A stretch of DNA of 64,000 bases from Dipodascopsis uninucleata var. uninucleata. Lineage: Eukaryota; Ascomycota; Lipomycetes; Lipomycetales; Lipomycetaceae. The stretch spans positions 868,001 to 932,000 of the forward strand of contig JAJLTO010000005.1 of the NCBI GenBank assembly GCA_030568195.1. Reading direction: 5' to 3'. The notes beneath the pieces were generated by a model, which searched no databases, was not told the origin of the DNA, and saw only the letters and a list, made by a program, of their open reading frames with translations. Position 1 is the stretch's first letter. Every line of letters begins with the position of its first letter. Of this stretch, positions 10,869 to 20,921 are shown in pieces. The position numbers and the translations under genes are program-made.

Positions 10869-11922
10869 CTAAGAAAGTTGCGCAATTTTGTAGTTCCAGT
10901 AGTTTTCCCGAATGCTGTCATACTCGTCAGCAAGTAATTTGTACGCTCTTATCGCATTTTCTATGTCCCCTCTATGGGCAAAAATGTCTGCGAGGACTTC
11001 TATCGCTCTCCCAGATAGTACTTCATTATCGTCAGTGTCATTTTCTGTGTTGGTGTATATTGGAGCAAGCTTTAAGCAAAAATCTTCAATTGAATCAAGA
11101 GGACGACCAGTTCGTCTTAAGATACCTCGTATATAGTTCCAAGCGCTTATATTCTGTGGCGCTTTTTCAACGGCATTCAATGTGAAACTGATTTCTGTAT
11201 CTATCTGACTCTCTGTTAAGGGTGTGGATTCATTTCCAAATAATGCAAAATATCTATGGTTCCAAGCAGAGTTATTCCGTACGTCTTCTTCGATCATTTT
11301 TGAAGTGTAGCCGACCTCTCCGTCCCATAGATTAAAGGTTTTAACTATCCATTGTCTGTAGGACCATACATGGTAGTTTTTTGAATCTTCTTCCAGCATC
11401 TCTTCTATGAATGGTAGCTCATATTCTGTTAATTTGTATGTCTCAACAATTGCTTGACGGTGATTCCTAAAATGATCGAGTTAGCATGCTCTTCCATGTT
11501 ACTCAAGAATTCTCTAAGAGTATTAATCTTTCCAGGCTTACCAGATCTGATAATTCTTTGGAAACCGCCTTGAGATCAATGCTGCCCATTTGAGTTCCGT
11601 TTTCGGGTCTGTTTTAAGCCTCAGAACTATTTTTGTTCGATAGGCCCTTTAATTTGGTGTCAGTAGTTTGCTACTTTTTGATAACTTGAAAACAAGCTTT
11701 GCCTTACCATACTGTGTAGTGTGCAGGATTCATCATTATGATATCCTCAGTCAGCTGTAAGGCTCTGACTGAACATTCATTTGTCGCCATGATCGCCCTA
11801 AGATATTCCATAGCCACTCTATAATCCTCAGTATAGGCGATTGGTGCAAGTGGTTGTTCTCCACCATCATCCTGCGGAATTGGAGACACGTCGTCCCAGT
11901 TGTATTTCGTCAGATAGAGCAT
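10869..11922 (-). CDS. RAM2: Protein farnesyltransferase/geranylgeranyltransferase-I alpha subunit
   Basis: Model of 305 aa with exons 11922-11708, 11646-11542 and 11466-10869 (918 nt, in frame). The protein is built of PFTA repeats, each with a Trp core: HYTVW, NYQIWNHRQ, NYHVWSYRQW, NSAWNHRYF, ISAWNYIRG and ENYWNYK. The middle exon supplies the second repeat (PKNYQIW). The alpha subunit pairs with Ram1 or Cdc43 beta subunits to prenylate CaaX proteins such as Ras, Rho and a-factor in the cytosol. The first intron ends with AAG rather than CAG or TAG, the only acceptor that keeps the frame and the repeat. It is convergent with CHA1, with only 13 bp between stop codons, and diverges from the sideroflexin gene. 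Confidence 0.92.
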
Positions 11923-12276
11923 CTTATGCGGTACTTCTAGTAGTCTCTAATAAAAAACTATTCAGCGAATTAAATTATCCTAATAGGACGAAGACAGGTA
12001 ATCGTTAATTGTTAAATTTCAAGAACAAAGGAGATAGAAGTGAGAGCTGATCCCATAGTGGTCTCATCATCACCCACCCAGTTGCCTCAAAAAAAAAAGC
12101 CACATTGTGTACGGCTCTTCATTCAGTTATTAAAAAAACGAGGTACAATTTTTTTATCCCTCCATAAAAGTAAGAACAGTACGGTGAGTCACGAATATTG
12201 TGACACGTATATATTTTACAATCTCTACTCTTTTAAGGCAAAAGAACTGATATATATATATATATATATTGTTTAA
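11923..12276. promoter_or_regulatory. Divergent promoter RAM2 / sideroflexin with AT microsatellite
   Basis: A 354 bp intergenic region between head-to-head genes. A pure (AT)10 tract at 12250-12269 ends 7 nt before the sideroflexin ATG and so probably lies in its 5' UTR. No other recognised element. Confidence 0.55.
12250..12269. repeat. (AT)10 microsatellite
   Basis: Ten pure AT units ending 7 nt before the sideroflexin start codon. Confidence 0.9.
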
Positions 12277-13326
12277 ATGGCATCAGCGATTCCGGGTCCT
12301 ATAGAACTTCCAGAGTCTCAATATGACCTCTCAACATACTGGGGTCGTGTGAAGCATAGCGCAGAAGTGTCAGATCCAAGGTAACGTGTTTCCTAATAAA
12401 TAGCTGAGCAGATATATAATTATGAAGTTATACTAATTATGCCGTAAAGAATGCTGCTTGTGACCAGAAAACAGCTCGAAGAGTCGAAGAACCTAGTAAC
12501 TGCTTATAAAAATGGCGAGATTAAGGAAATGACAGCGCAATTGTGGACTGCCAAGAAGGTGCTCGACTCTACAATTCATCCAGATACCGGCGAGCCAGTA
12601 TTTTTACCATTCAGAATGTCTTCTTATGTTCTATCTAATTTGGTCGTTACAGCAGGAATGCTGACTCCTAACCTTGGAACTGCCGGTACTCTGTTTTGGC
12701 AAATTGCTAACCAATCACTAAATGTCGCTATTAACACTGCCAATAGTAACAAGTCTCACCCTATGTCTTTTGGTCAATTAGCAACCTCTTATACACTTGC
12801 TGTATCTGCATCATGTTCCGTCGCTGTTGGGCTAAATTCTATCGTTCCTAGGCTAAAGTCACTTTCGGCAAACTCTAGAATGATTCTAGGGAGACTGGTT
12901 CCTTTCGCTGCTGTAGTGTCAGCTGGTGTGGTTAATGTGTTCTTAATGAGAGGAGAGGAGATTCGAAAAGGTATTTCGGTGTATGATTCTGAAACTGGTG
13001 AGAAGGTTGGAATTTCTAAAACTGCTGCAATCTATGCTGTTGGTGAGACAGCTGTATCTCGTGTTCTTAACGCAACACCAATTATGGTCTTACCACCACT
13101 TATTCTTGTTAGATTACAACGTAAATTCAAGATGAATAGATTTACAGAGACTCTTACTAATCTAGGTCTTATTACTGCAACATCTTTTGTTGCATTGCCT
13201 TTTGCACTTGGTGTTTTCCCACAGCGACGCACTATAGCTACTTCAAGATTGGAGCCAGAATTTAGAGCCTTGAAGACTAAATCTGGAGAGCCTCTTAAGC
13301 ATGTTCAGTTTAATCGTGGTATGTAA
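12277..13326 (+). CDS. FSF1: Sideroflexin (mitochondrial serine/tricarboxylate carrier family)
   Basis: Model of 326 aa with exons 12277-12380 and 12450-13326 (981 nt). The protein begins MASAIPGPIELPESQYDLST and has the sideroflexin hallmarks: TYWGRVKHS, HPDTGEPVFLPFRMSSYV, then about five hydrophobic segments including one in TPNLGTAGTLFWQ and RLVPFAAVVSAGVVNVFLMR. Sideroflexins are inner-membrane proteins; human SFXN1 imports serine into mitochondria for one-carbon metabolism, and yeast Fsf1 is the single fungal member. The intron acceptor is AAAG, but it rebuilds Arg at the junction (DPR-MLLVTRKQ) and matches the family. A possible metabolic partner is the serine dehydratase about 1.4 kb away, but that is only proximity. 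Confidence 0.94.
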
Positions 13327-13937
13327 TCATATACAATCCGATTGTCGTATAAATCTAGTCATATTCACTGTCTGTTGTCTGTAATTTGTTATGTATATTA
13401 CTCAATATTATTATAATAACCGAGCGTCATAATGCAAAATAACGTACAAACGTAATATTACTATAGATATAATGTCCTATTTCAAAAAAGAACCATTATA
13501 TACATTTCTGCTAGAATTTTAGAAGCAACAGATGACGATAAGAATACTGTCAAGATTATAGGCGACAGGGTCAATTGACATACTAGAATAAATTAGAAAG
13601 TACATAGCAATGACTGAAATTAGCAGTAACCAAAGCATCATTAAGGATATGGAAATTAAAAAATCCCTGAAAGCAATATAAGTACCTTTCGCAAGTGCCC
13701 GAAACTCACACCCATACATATTTTATAAAGAAAACACCACCGAGGATGAATCAAACAATTAGCAATTAAATGATAACGGACAATAACAAGAGCAAAAATC
13801 TGATATAACAAACTATACAAAGCAAAAAAAATCTACAATTCTATGATGAACTAAAAAATTGTTTAATATAGTGGTCCAAATAAACAAATCGACTAGGTAT
13901 ATAACAACTATGGTAATATAACTACTAGTCTTATTGT
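13327..13937. other. Convergent 3' intergenic region
   Basis: AT-rich 3' flanks of sideroflexin (+) and mevalonate kinase (-). A minus-strand ORF at 13519-13719 has no family signature and is not called. Nothing else seen. Confidence 0.5.
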
Positions 13938-15417
13938 TTACCAGAACTTCCACTCGTCTCTTGACCCAACGCCAATATGAGCTTCAACGTCACTCCTGTT
14001 AGCAAGAGCCAATAATTCAGCAGATGAAAATATCTTTTTCTCCCATTCTTCGAACTCCTGATCGGATGCTGACATGGGAAACAAGCAAGCAGCGCCATGT
14101 CCTCCCAATCTTGTCTCAAACATCTCAAAACCCTGACTCTCTAGTCTCCTGCGGAGTTCATTAATACTTTCCTCAGCCACATCATCTCTAACAAGGGTAA
14201 TCGCACATCCACCACCTCCAGCGCCAGTCAGTTTGGTCTCTCCTATTCCAAGTTCATCTGCAGCCATACGAATTGCCTCCAGCTTGGGATGACTGACACC
14301 AAGGGCGACGAGTAATCCATGGTTCAAGCGAACAAGCTCACGTAAGCGATTAGCCCAAGCACTATCACACTTTTCTTTAGGCATTTGCAACATCTTGTAT
14401 GCTTCATCGGTTAAGGCGTGTATGCCATTTAGGACAGGCTCGGTGACAAGGGGAAAACTCTTTACCAAATGGCCTACATTGGCCACCTGTGTTAATGTGC
14501 GACGTGGCTGTTTTGAATCAATCAGTAAAAGTCGCAAAGAAGGAAAGCTTCGCATAGTTTCGCAAACATTAGGATTGCCCTTCGAGGTTCGTTGATACAT
14601 GACAGCTCCACCATGACTTGCGACAGCATTATCGATACCTGATGGATTTCCGTGAATACAACGCTCGCCTAAAAATGCCCAAGCATTAATAAGCTCAATG
14701 CTAACATAATTGACAGCATTAAATTCGCCCTCGTCCTTCTTAGTGTTTTCAGGAGGTGATACTTCGCCTGAAAGTAGGCAAAGTCCGGTAGCTAAACAGA
14801 CTGAAATAGATGCAGAAGATCCAAGACCGGCACTAATTGGGAGAGTTGATCGAACTGCGAAAACAGTACCTGGCGTGTCCTTAGTACACAGTGACATGTA
14901 AAGATACAAAAATGTCAGAACTGCCGATTTTTGAGGCGGATTGGTGATGCCAGATAAGTGCACTTCCAAAGCGTCCACGAGTTCCGTATGTAGTTCCGTA
15001 GGAGGTCCAACAGTATCAATTGAGCGTTTTGGCGCAGCATTCCAAGGCAATGTAGCAATCTCCCACGAGATTCTGAACTTCACATCTGGATACTCGAGAG
15101 CAATTTCATCCGACTTGTCATTCTTTGTGACAAGCAAATATGAGCGCAACGATAGAGCGGCAGCAATTGCAGGCTATTTAAGAGGGAAAAATATTAACTA
15201 GTCAGTAACATGCTCAAACCTGGTGTGTTGATCTAGTTCTATATCTGATGACGATCACCATTTTAAGATATCGCTCAAGCTTGTTTCACCCGCACCTTCC
15301 TCATATTCTCACAGTATCACTCACCTTAGAATACACAGCAGCGTGCTCACCAAATAAGATGACTTTACCTGGTGCCGACACCAGAAAAGGAGGTGATATC
15401 ATTGTTGTATTCTTCAT
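13938..15417 (-). CDS. ERG12: Mevalonate kinase
   Basis: Model of 442 aa with exons 15417-15325 and 15173-13938 (1329 nt), against 443 aa in yeast Erg12. The first exon encodes VSAPGKVILFGEHAAVYSK, the GHMP-kinase N-terminal motif, which joins PAIAAALSLRSY across a 151-nt intron with a GTGAGT donor. Further signatures are PISAGLGSSASISV near 143 (ATP loop), HGNPSGIDN near 205 and the C-terminal GAGGGGC near 348. The enzyme phosphorylates mevalonate in the isoprenoid/ergosterol pathway in the cytosol or peroxisome. Translation could also begin at the second Met (MISPPF). An upstream region of nearly 1.5 kb suggests room for regulation. RAM2, which uses pathway products, lies about 2 kb away, but this is probably chance. 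Confidence 0.96.
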
Positions 15418-16884
15418 TAGGACTTGCTAATATAATTCTCAGATTAAGAGAATGTTATTTTACAAAACGATTGTAATTTCAGCTTTAACAAACACTAGTA
15501 ATCGCGACTAACTCGCTCCAGTCTGAAAATATCTTAAGCAAACAATTCTTAGATCCTTGGCTGATGAAATTCCAACCCAGACTCCGTTCTGAGTATATAT
15601 CTAGTTTGCTGTATGACGTTATATCGTTAGATTCGTTTGGCAGAGAGATAATCTCCAGTCCGACTAATAACTTGCGCAAAAAGCCCACTTTAAATATTTT
15701 TAGTCCACGCTATGTCGTTTTGTTTACAAAAACTGACCTCAAGCCTACTAGTCTCCTTGCTTTCTAGCCTTCCTAACTGCCGTACTAGAATTTGAGAGAA
15801 AACACTTCTACACTGTTGGTAACCGTACAAACGAAACAAAATTGCAAAGCAATCGAGGAACAAGAGAAGCGCGTCTTTAAATTCAGAACTCACGATGCTT
15901 TTACTAAACCAGACGATGGCGTTCTGGGTTGACCGAAGTCAAAATCTTCCTGCGTATACCCTACCCTATCCGAAGAACACTCGGGTTACCTCGCCTTTGG
16001 TACGCGACATGGTCACAAAGCCTGGTAGCATGTTGCCGACCAAAGGACAGGACAGAACAGAGCTATACATTTTCAGAAGCTTTCAGTGGAGAAAGTATCA
16101 GGTGAATAAAAGATACAGTAGAGCATGAAATGAACTATGACTGCATACTATGATGGTACTTTTGTAGTAGCGGGAAGTGAAACCATAAGCGTTCTCGATA
16201 TCATGCTAAGTGCATAATTATAGTGGATTTACGGCATACATGAAACATCACAGCGCAGATAAAGCATATAAAAGGCTAAAAAGAAGCATTGTGAGATACA
16301 ATCTTCGAAACGGATAAGGAGTGTTCAGAAACCTGAGCCGCTCGGTTGGAGACGAATACGAATCCCTTAGAAATGAAAAAATGCGACAATAGTGATAAAA
16401 GATAGGCAAAACTAGTGCGCAAGAAGGGACGGAAGTCTCCAGTAGTTGAGATATAAGTCCACTAGACTAGTAGAGCGGAGATATTCCACCAGCAAAAATA
16501 ATGGATTGGATGTCACGAGGCGTAGATCGTGTGGAACGTTTAAAAATACAAAAAAGCGGCACACGTTACAGAAAGCTCAGGACCAATATTGCCATTGTAA
16601 GCTCAGTCGTCATTTGCTTTTCAGTCATATTTCTACAGAAATTCAAAAAAAAAAATAGATATTATAATTGAAGCGGCATATAGTGCGTATAGTAAATCAA
16701 CATGCGTCTTGCGAGATTTATAGCATATATGGTTAATGTAATTTGTAGCATATCACAATACATTTTATTACAGCGATCATTCCTAATAGTCATTGGAGAA
16801 GACTCTGCTTAGAGATTCAGAAGAGATCTGGGGGAAAAGGAAATAAAGCGGTAAAAATAAACGTGGTGTTATATGACCACAAGC
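15418..16884. other. Long intergenic region upstream of ERG12
   Basis: Nearly 1.5 kb that includes the ERG12 promoter and the 3' flank of SRV2. Several ORFs of 60-77 codons exist on both strands (for example 15690-15893 minus and 15895-16128 plus) but none shows a domain, a splice-linked extension or a recognisable motif. Confidence 0.5.
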
Positions 16885-18829
16885 TTAACCCATATGTTCG
16901 ACGATCTCAGAAGCTAGTTTACCGCCTTTGATACGGTGAAGTAACTGCTCAGGAACTGGCTGTTCTTTAAAGTCACCATCTTCTTCTTCACTTGGAATGT
17001 TAACATTCAATCCTGTAGATTTTGAAGTATAGATCTCGACATCAAGAGATTCTTTGCTCAAATAAATTTGACCGTTGTCACATTGGTCAATTGAGATGGT
17101 AGGCAACTTTCCAGTTACTTGGAGACCAAACTTGGGCGATTTGATGATATCAACGCTTGACACTAAACTCTCAACAACCAAACCTGTAGAGACACACTCG
17201 TTAAGAGTGACAGTATTAAACTTTCCTTTAATCTGGATTGTAGAGTTCTTGCAGCGATGGATAAATACACCATGGTTGATCTCTGCCTCAATAATAACCT
17301 CAGGATTGTTCTCAAAGTTTTCCTAAAGGTAAGCAGTGTTAGATCAATCCAAATCAAATTGTTAATTTTTTTAACGAAAAATATTATAAGGTGTCATAAT
17401 TCAAGGATACTCTCCACGAATCTACTTACCACAATCCACTTAGTACCCTCTAATTCAATTCTTGATGGCTTCTTCTGCTTCAAGTTCTGAGGCTTAGTTG
17501 GTAACGCCGGAGATTTACTTCTTGATACTGACACAGGTTCTTGTGTTCGTAAGCTGGGATTCTTATGAGTCATTTGACTCTTGTCAACTTTCTTCAGTCC
17601 TGCAGTAACAGCTTCCCCCTTATTGATTTCAGCAAATACAGCACCCAAGTTCCCTCCCGCTGGCTTTGAATCTGAGATAACTTCGAAAACGGAAGCTGGT
17701 GGTGGTGGTGGTGGTGGTGGCGGCTGTGGTGCGCCTGCAGCCGGTACAGAAACCTCCTTTGTGTTGGCTGATGATTCTACCAACACTTTGGCAAGCTCTT
17801 CACCTTTAGGGTTCCATGCTGGTCCCGTTGTATGATTCTTTTTTACGTAAGCTTGTAGAGATACAAGGATATTCAAGAATGCATTGGCCCATTCAACGTG
17901 CTTCTTGTCACTATTATAAGCATGAATGCGTTAGATAAGACATAACTTTCCAAAATTGATAGTAATAACAATGAGAGACTTGATTGACAACATACACATC
18001 CTTGTATTCCTTAAGAACACGATTAGAGTAGAATTGAGCACTATCCTTCATCTCACCGATAAAAGGAACTGGAGTTGGCTCGACGCCAATCCAACCTATC
18101 GCTGGGATACCTTCACTGACGGTAGACAGATGATTGAAGAACTTTGATCTTCTATTCTTTTCCCTGATATCCTGAATCTTCTGGACTTGTTCAGTAATTG
18201 GCTTGAACAGTTCGAAATAGGAAGGTGAAGAAGTATCCGGCTTCTTAGCCTTCGAGACAATTCGAAGGAACTCTCTCTCGCTCTCAAATGCAGCGGCAAG
18301 ATATTTGCTCTATCGAGTTATATGAAGTTAGAATCGTACTGATTGAATAGCATGCGGTACAGACGATTATTGTTAACTAACCTGTTCTTCAACTAGCGGA
18401 TCAATTGACTTGCTAATTTCCACAAAAGGCTTGACAACATCTCCAATTAAAACATCAAATTCCTTTACTGAAGGAGCCACCTCTTCAACTACGGAAGCTT
18501 CCGGAACAGGTGTCGAAGTTGCTACAAGAGCTGTGGGACTCGAAGATGAAGGGGCTGAAATTTCGGGTGTAGAAGTCGTTGTACTTTTGCCATTATTGAA
18601 TACTTGTTCTTGAAATATGGTAAGGTCCTCGAGTCTAGATGTAGCCGCCTCAAGCCTGAATAATTATAATAGAGAAAATACCATATTGAATGGTAGATGA
18701 GTTGAGTTAGCTTGCATATCTTAACAACGATATTATACCATAGGATATCGTGATCTTCCTAATAAAATCACCAAACCTTTTCATCAAAGTCACAAGATTA
18801 ATTCCAGGAATATTATTTAAGTCGACCAT
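16885..18829 (-). CDS. SRV2: Adenylyl cyclase-associated protein (CAP/Srv2)
   Basis: Model of 519 aa with exons 18829-18777, 18655-18382, 18309-17996, 17910-17430 and 17322-16885 (1560 nt); yeast Srv2 has 526 aa. The N-terminus reads LVTLMKRLEAATSRLEDL, the conserved cyclase-binding/oligomerisation helix. It is followed by a helical folded domain (IPAIGWIGVEPTPVPF), a run of nine prolines (codons visible as a GGT repeat on the plus strand at about 17699-17720), a WH2-like LKKVDKSQMTHKN segment and the C-terminal beta-helix CARP domain starting EGTKWIVENFENN. CAP recycles cofilin-bound G-actin and links Ras to adenylyl cyclase. The first intron uses the weak donor GTTTGG; it is the only one that joins KR to LEAATS in frame. 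Confidence 0.95.
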
Positions 18830-19198
18830 TTCTATGAATCTCTCGATCTGAGGCTACTCTCGAAGCCTTTTAATTATTCCGGTTCTAAAACAAATATCTG
18901 CTACTCGGATTCGAAGGAGAATAGGACCAACAGACTTCTTAATATTGCCAAACACCTTAATATGGGTATGGGTTTATCATGAGAACATCTATGAGCACTA
19001 TTATTCAACTGAGAAGCCTGAGAAGATTACGACTGCAATCACTCAAAGGTAAGCACCTAAGATCTTACATTAGATGCTCTCAAGTTGCCGATTGGATTAC
19101 AAGTATAAAGACAAAAGATCAAGACTTTGCTTGGATAAGATATAATCTTTCGATGTGTTAACCTTTGACTATACAGTAACAATAAAAAGATACACCGA
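18830..19198. other. Intergenic region, SRV2 promoter
   Basis: This 369 bp stretch should hold the SRV2 promoter and the 3' flank of the PfkB-like gene, both on the minus strand. A short plus-strand ORF at 18979-19161 has no supporting features. Confidence 0.5.
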
Positions 19199-20368
19199 TT
19201 AATCAACTAACATAGATTTATATTTTTGTAATCTATTAGATATGGACACTCCATTCCAGTATTCTTCACCATCTCTCGTAGTTCTTCTTGGGAATCCTAA
19301 TTGTTCAATTGCCAAAGCAGCTGCTATGTTGCCATAGGAAGCAGCTTCCACGTAATTTCCTTTTGACTCGAGATACCCCATACACATCCCACCAACGAAC
19401 GAGTTACCTGCTCCTGTCAGATCCACCACTTTTGATGGATCATTATGATACACAGGAAGCCATTTTTTGATAGTCTTGGTCAATACAAGACATCCTCGTT
19501 GGCCAGCACGAATGACAACAGCAGCATCGTCTCGAATGAACGGTAGAAATCTAGCAGCGATCTCCTCATCGCCCTTGTTGGTATCAGGTTCAGGCAAACC
19601 AAAAAAAGCAGCCGCCTCAGCAGAATTTGGCGTCAGTATATCAACCATTGGAAGTACATCAAAGCAAGATTCGAGATATTCCGGAGTACATAAGTCTGGT
19701 ATAGGCTCCCACGCAAACATAGGAATGCCTAATTGGGCAGTAAGCTTCTTACGCTCTTCTATTGTACGCTGTACAATCTCCTTCGCTCTCTCAGGAGAAC
19801 AAAGGAGATGGTATGTTTTAGAGCTGATGGCTCTGCTGCGTAGCATGTCATCGACTGTCAATCTTCTCTTCGGAGTCAAGTATTTGAAAGCTATTTAATC
19901 TTGTTAGTACTCTGGCTGGTAAGAAAGAAATCACTATAAAAAATCACTATGATGCTTTCGCGAAACTCTCAAAGGCCATGCAGTCAACTAGGTACGCTTA
20001 CCTCTAAATCCATTCGCTTCATAACCATTCCACCCACGAGTAGTCAGGCGACTTAAATCTTCACGGAATATGAAGCTACAATATAGGTCCTCTAATTGTT
20101 TCCTAACGTCTTGCGGAAAATCACTACCAACATCAATAATCCATGAAATTCCCCTTGATCTCGGAGGTTTTGTAAAATATCTAGCACCGTATGTAGCGTA
20201 TGTTCCTCCTCCGCCAACAATGTCTTTAAGTATTGTTCCGTCATGGTATTCTATCTCATCGATTATAAACATTCCGAAGCTGAAGAATAGAACATCCTCA
20301 TCAATCGAGAAGTCCAAGCTATTAGGATTTGCAACTGACATTTTGCAATCCGCTATTGCATTCTCCAT
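19199..20368 (-). CDS. MAK32: PfkB-family (MAK32-like) protein with Asn in the catalytic-base position
   Basis: Model of 352 aa with exons 20368-20002 and 19890-19199 (1059 nt). A ribokinase-like fold is indicated by the N-terminal GMFIIDEIEY and GGGGTYATYGAR motifs, a central TPNSAEAAAFFG (the adenosine-kinase-type N-E motif) and a C-terminal PfkB signature DLTGAGNSFVGGMCMGY beginning near 279. In active PfkB kinases the signature ends GAGDxF with Asp as base; here it is Asn. As far as I recall, fungal Mak32 proteins share this change. Yeast MAK32 is needed for stability of L-A dsRNA virus particles by an unknown mechanism, and no substrate is known. The start could also be the Met ten codons in. 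It diverges from the F-box gene. Confidence 0.85.
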
Positions 20369-20921
20369 GAGCTACTGTATAGTAAATAAACGAAACAGTA
20401 GACTATAACTGATTTTATCTATTTCTTTTTACCAATTTACGGAGGTACAGAGGCTAGCCGCATAATATGCGGCTAAGCTGCCAAATATACCCTTTTCAAA
20501 GCGTAGTTTCGTGATGCAACGCCTCCTCCTGATCATGAACCCAATAGCTCCAAAACCAAGAATTCTTCGTTTACAAGACATTTCTGGCAAAGAAAAAAGA
20601 AGTACATACCTATTGACGTCATATTGGTTTAGCTGGACAAAATATATGCGGCACGTCATAACGAAGGTATTCGTATGTTTAGCTCAATCATTAAAGACGC
20701 ATTTTTCTTAGGATAGCTTTCCTCTACCAAGTCTACTTTAATAGGAATCTAAGAGTTAACGCTTTTTTCCCTATAGACACTGTTCATATCTGGAATCTTA
20801 TACTACACTGAAATAGTAGCGTCAAGTGAATATTACAAGGTATTCAAACAAGACGGTATATCATTTGAATCCATGATATCAAGATTGGAAGTGTCAGAAC
20901 TCATAGAGCATATAATTAAAT
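20369..20921. promoter_or_regulatory. Divergent promoter MAK32-like / F-box gene with palindrome
   Basis: A 553 bp head-to-head region. A near-perfect 21-nt palindrome lies at 20455-20475 (10-bp arms TAGCCGCATA and TATGCGGCTA around one A). Its core reads CCG, 9 nt, CGG, an everted CGG pair of the type bound by Zn2Cys6 activators. The minus-strand ORF at 20429-20659 overlaps it and has no family match. Confidence 0.55.
20455..20475. promoter_or_regulatory. 21-nt palindrome with everted CGG half-sites
   Basis: Arms TAGCCGCATA (20455-20464) and TATGCGGCTA (20466-20475) around a central A. The core CCG-N9-CGG is the geometry of an everted Zn2Cys6 site. Confidence 0.5.

Noticed and set aside
11467-11707. 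One long 241-nt intron in RAM2
   Set aside because: A 105-nt exon inside it restores a PFTA repeat (PKNYQIW) in frame, so two introns of 61 and 75 nt are better supported.
20429-20659. Minus-strand 76-codon ORF in the MAK32-like/F-box promoter
   Set aside because: It spans the palindrome, lacks a signature, and part of it is explained by the symmetric DNA.
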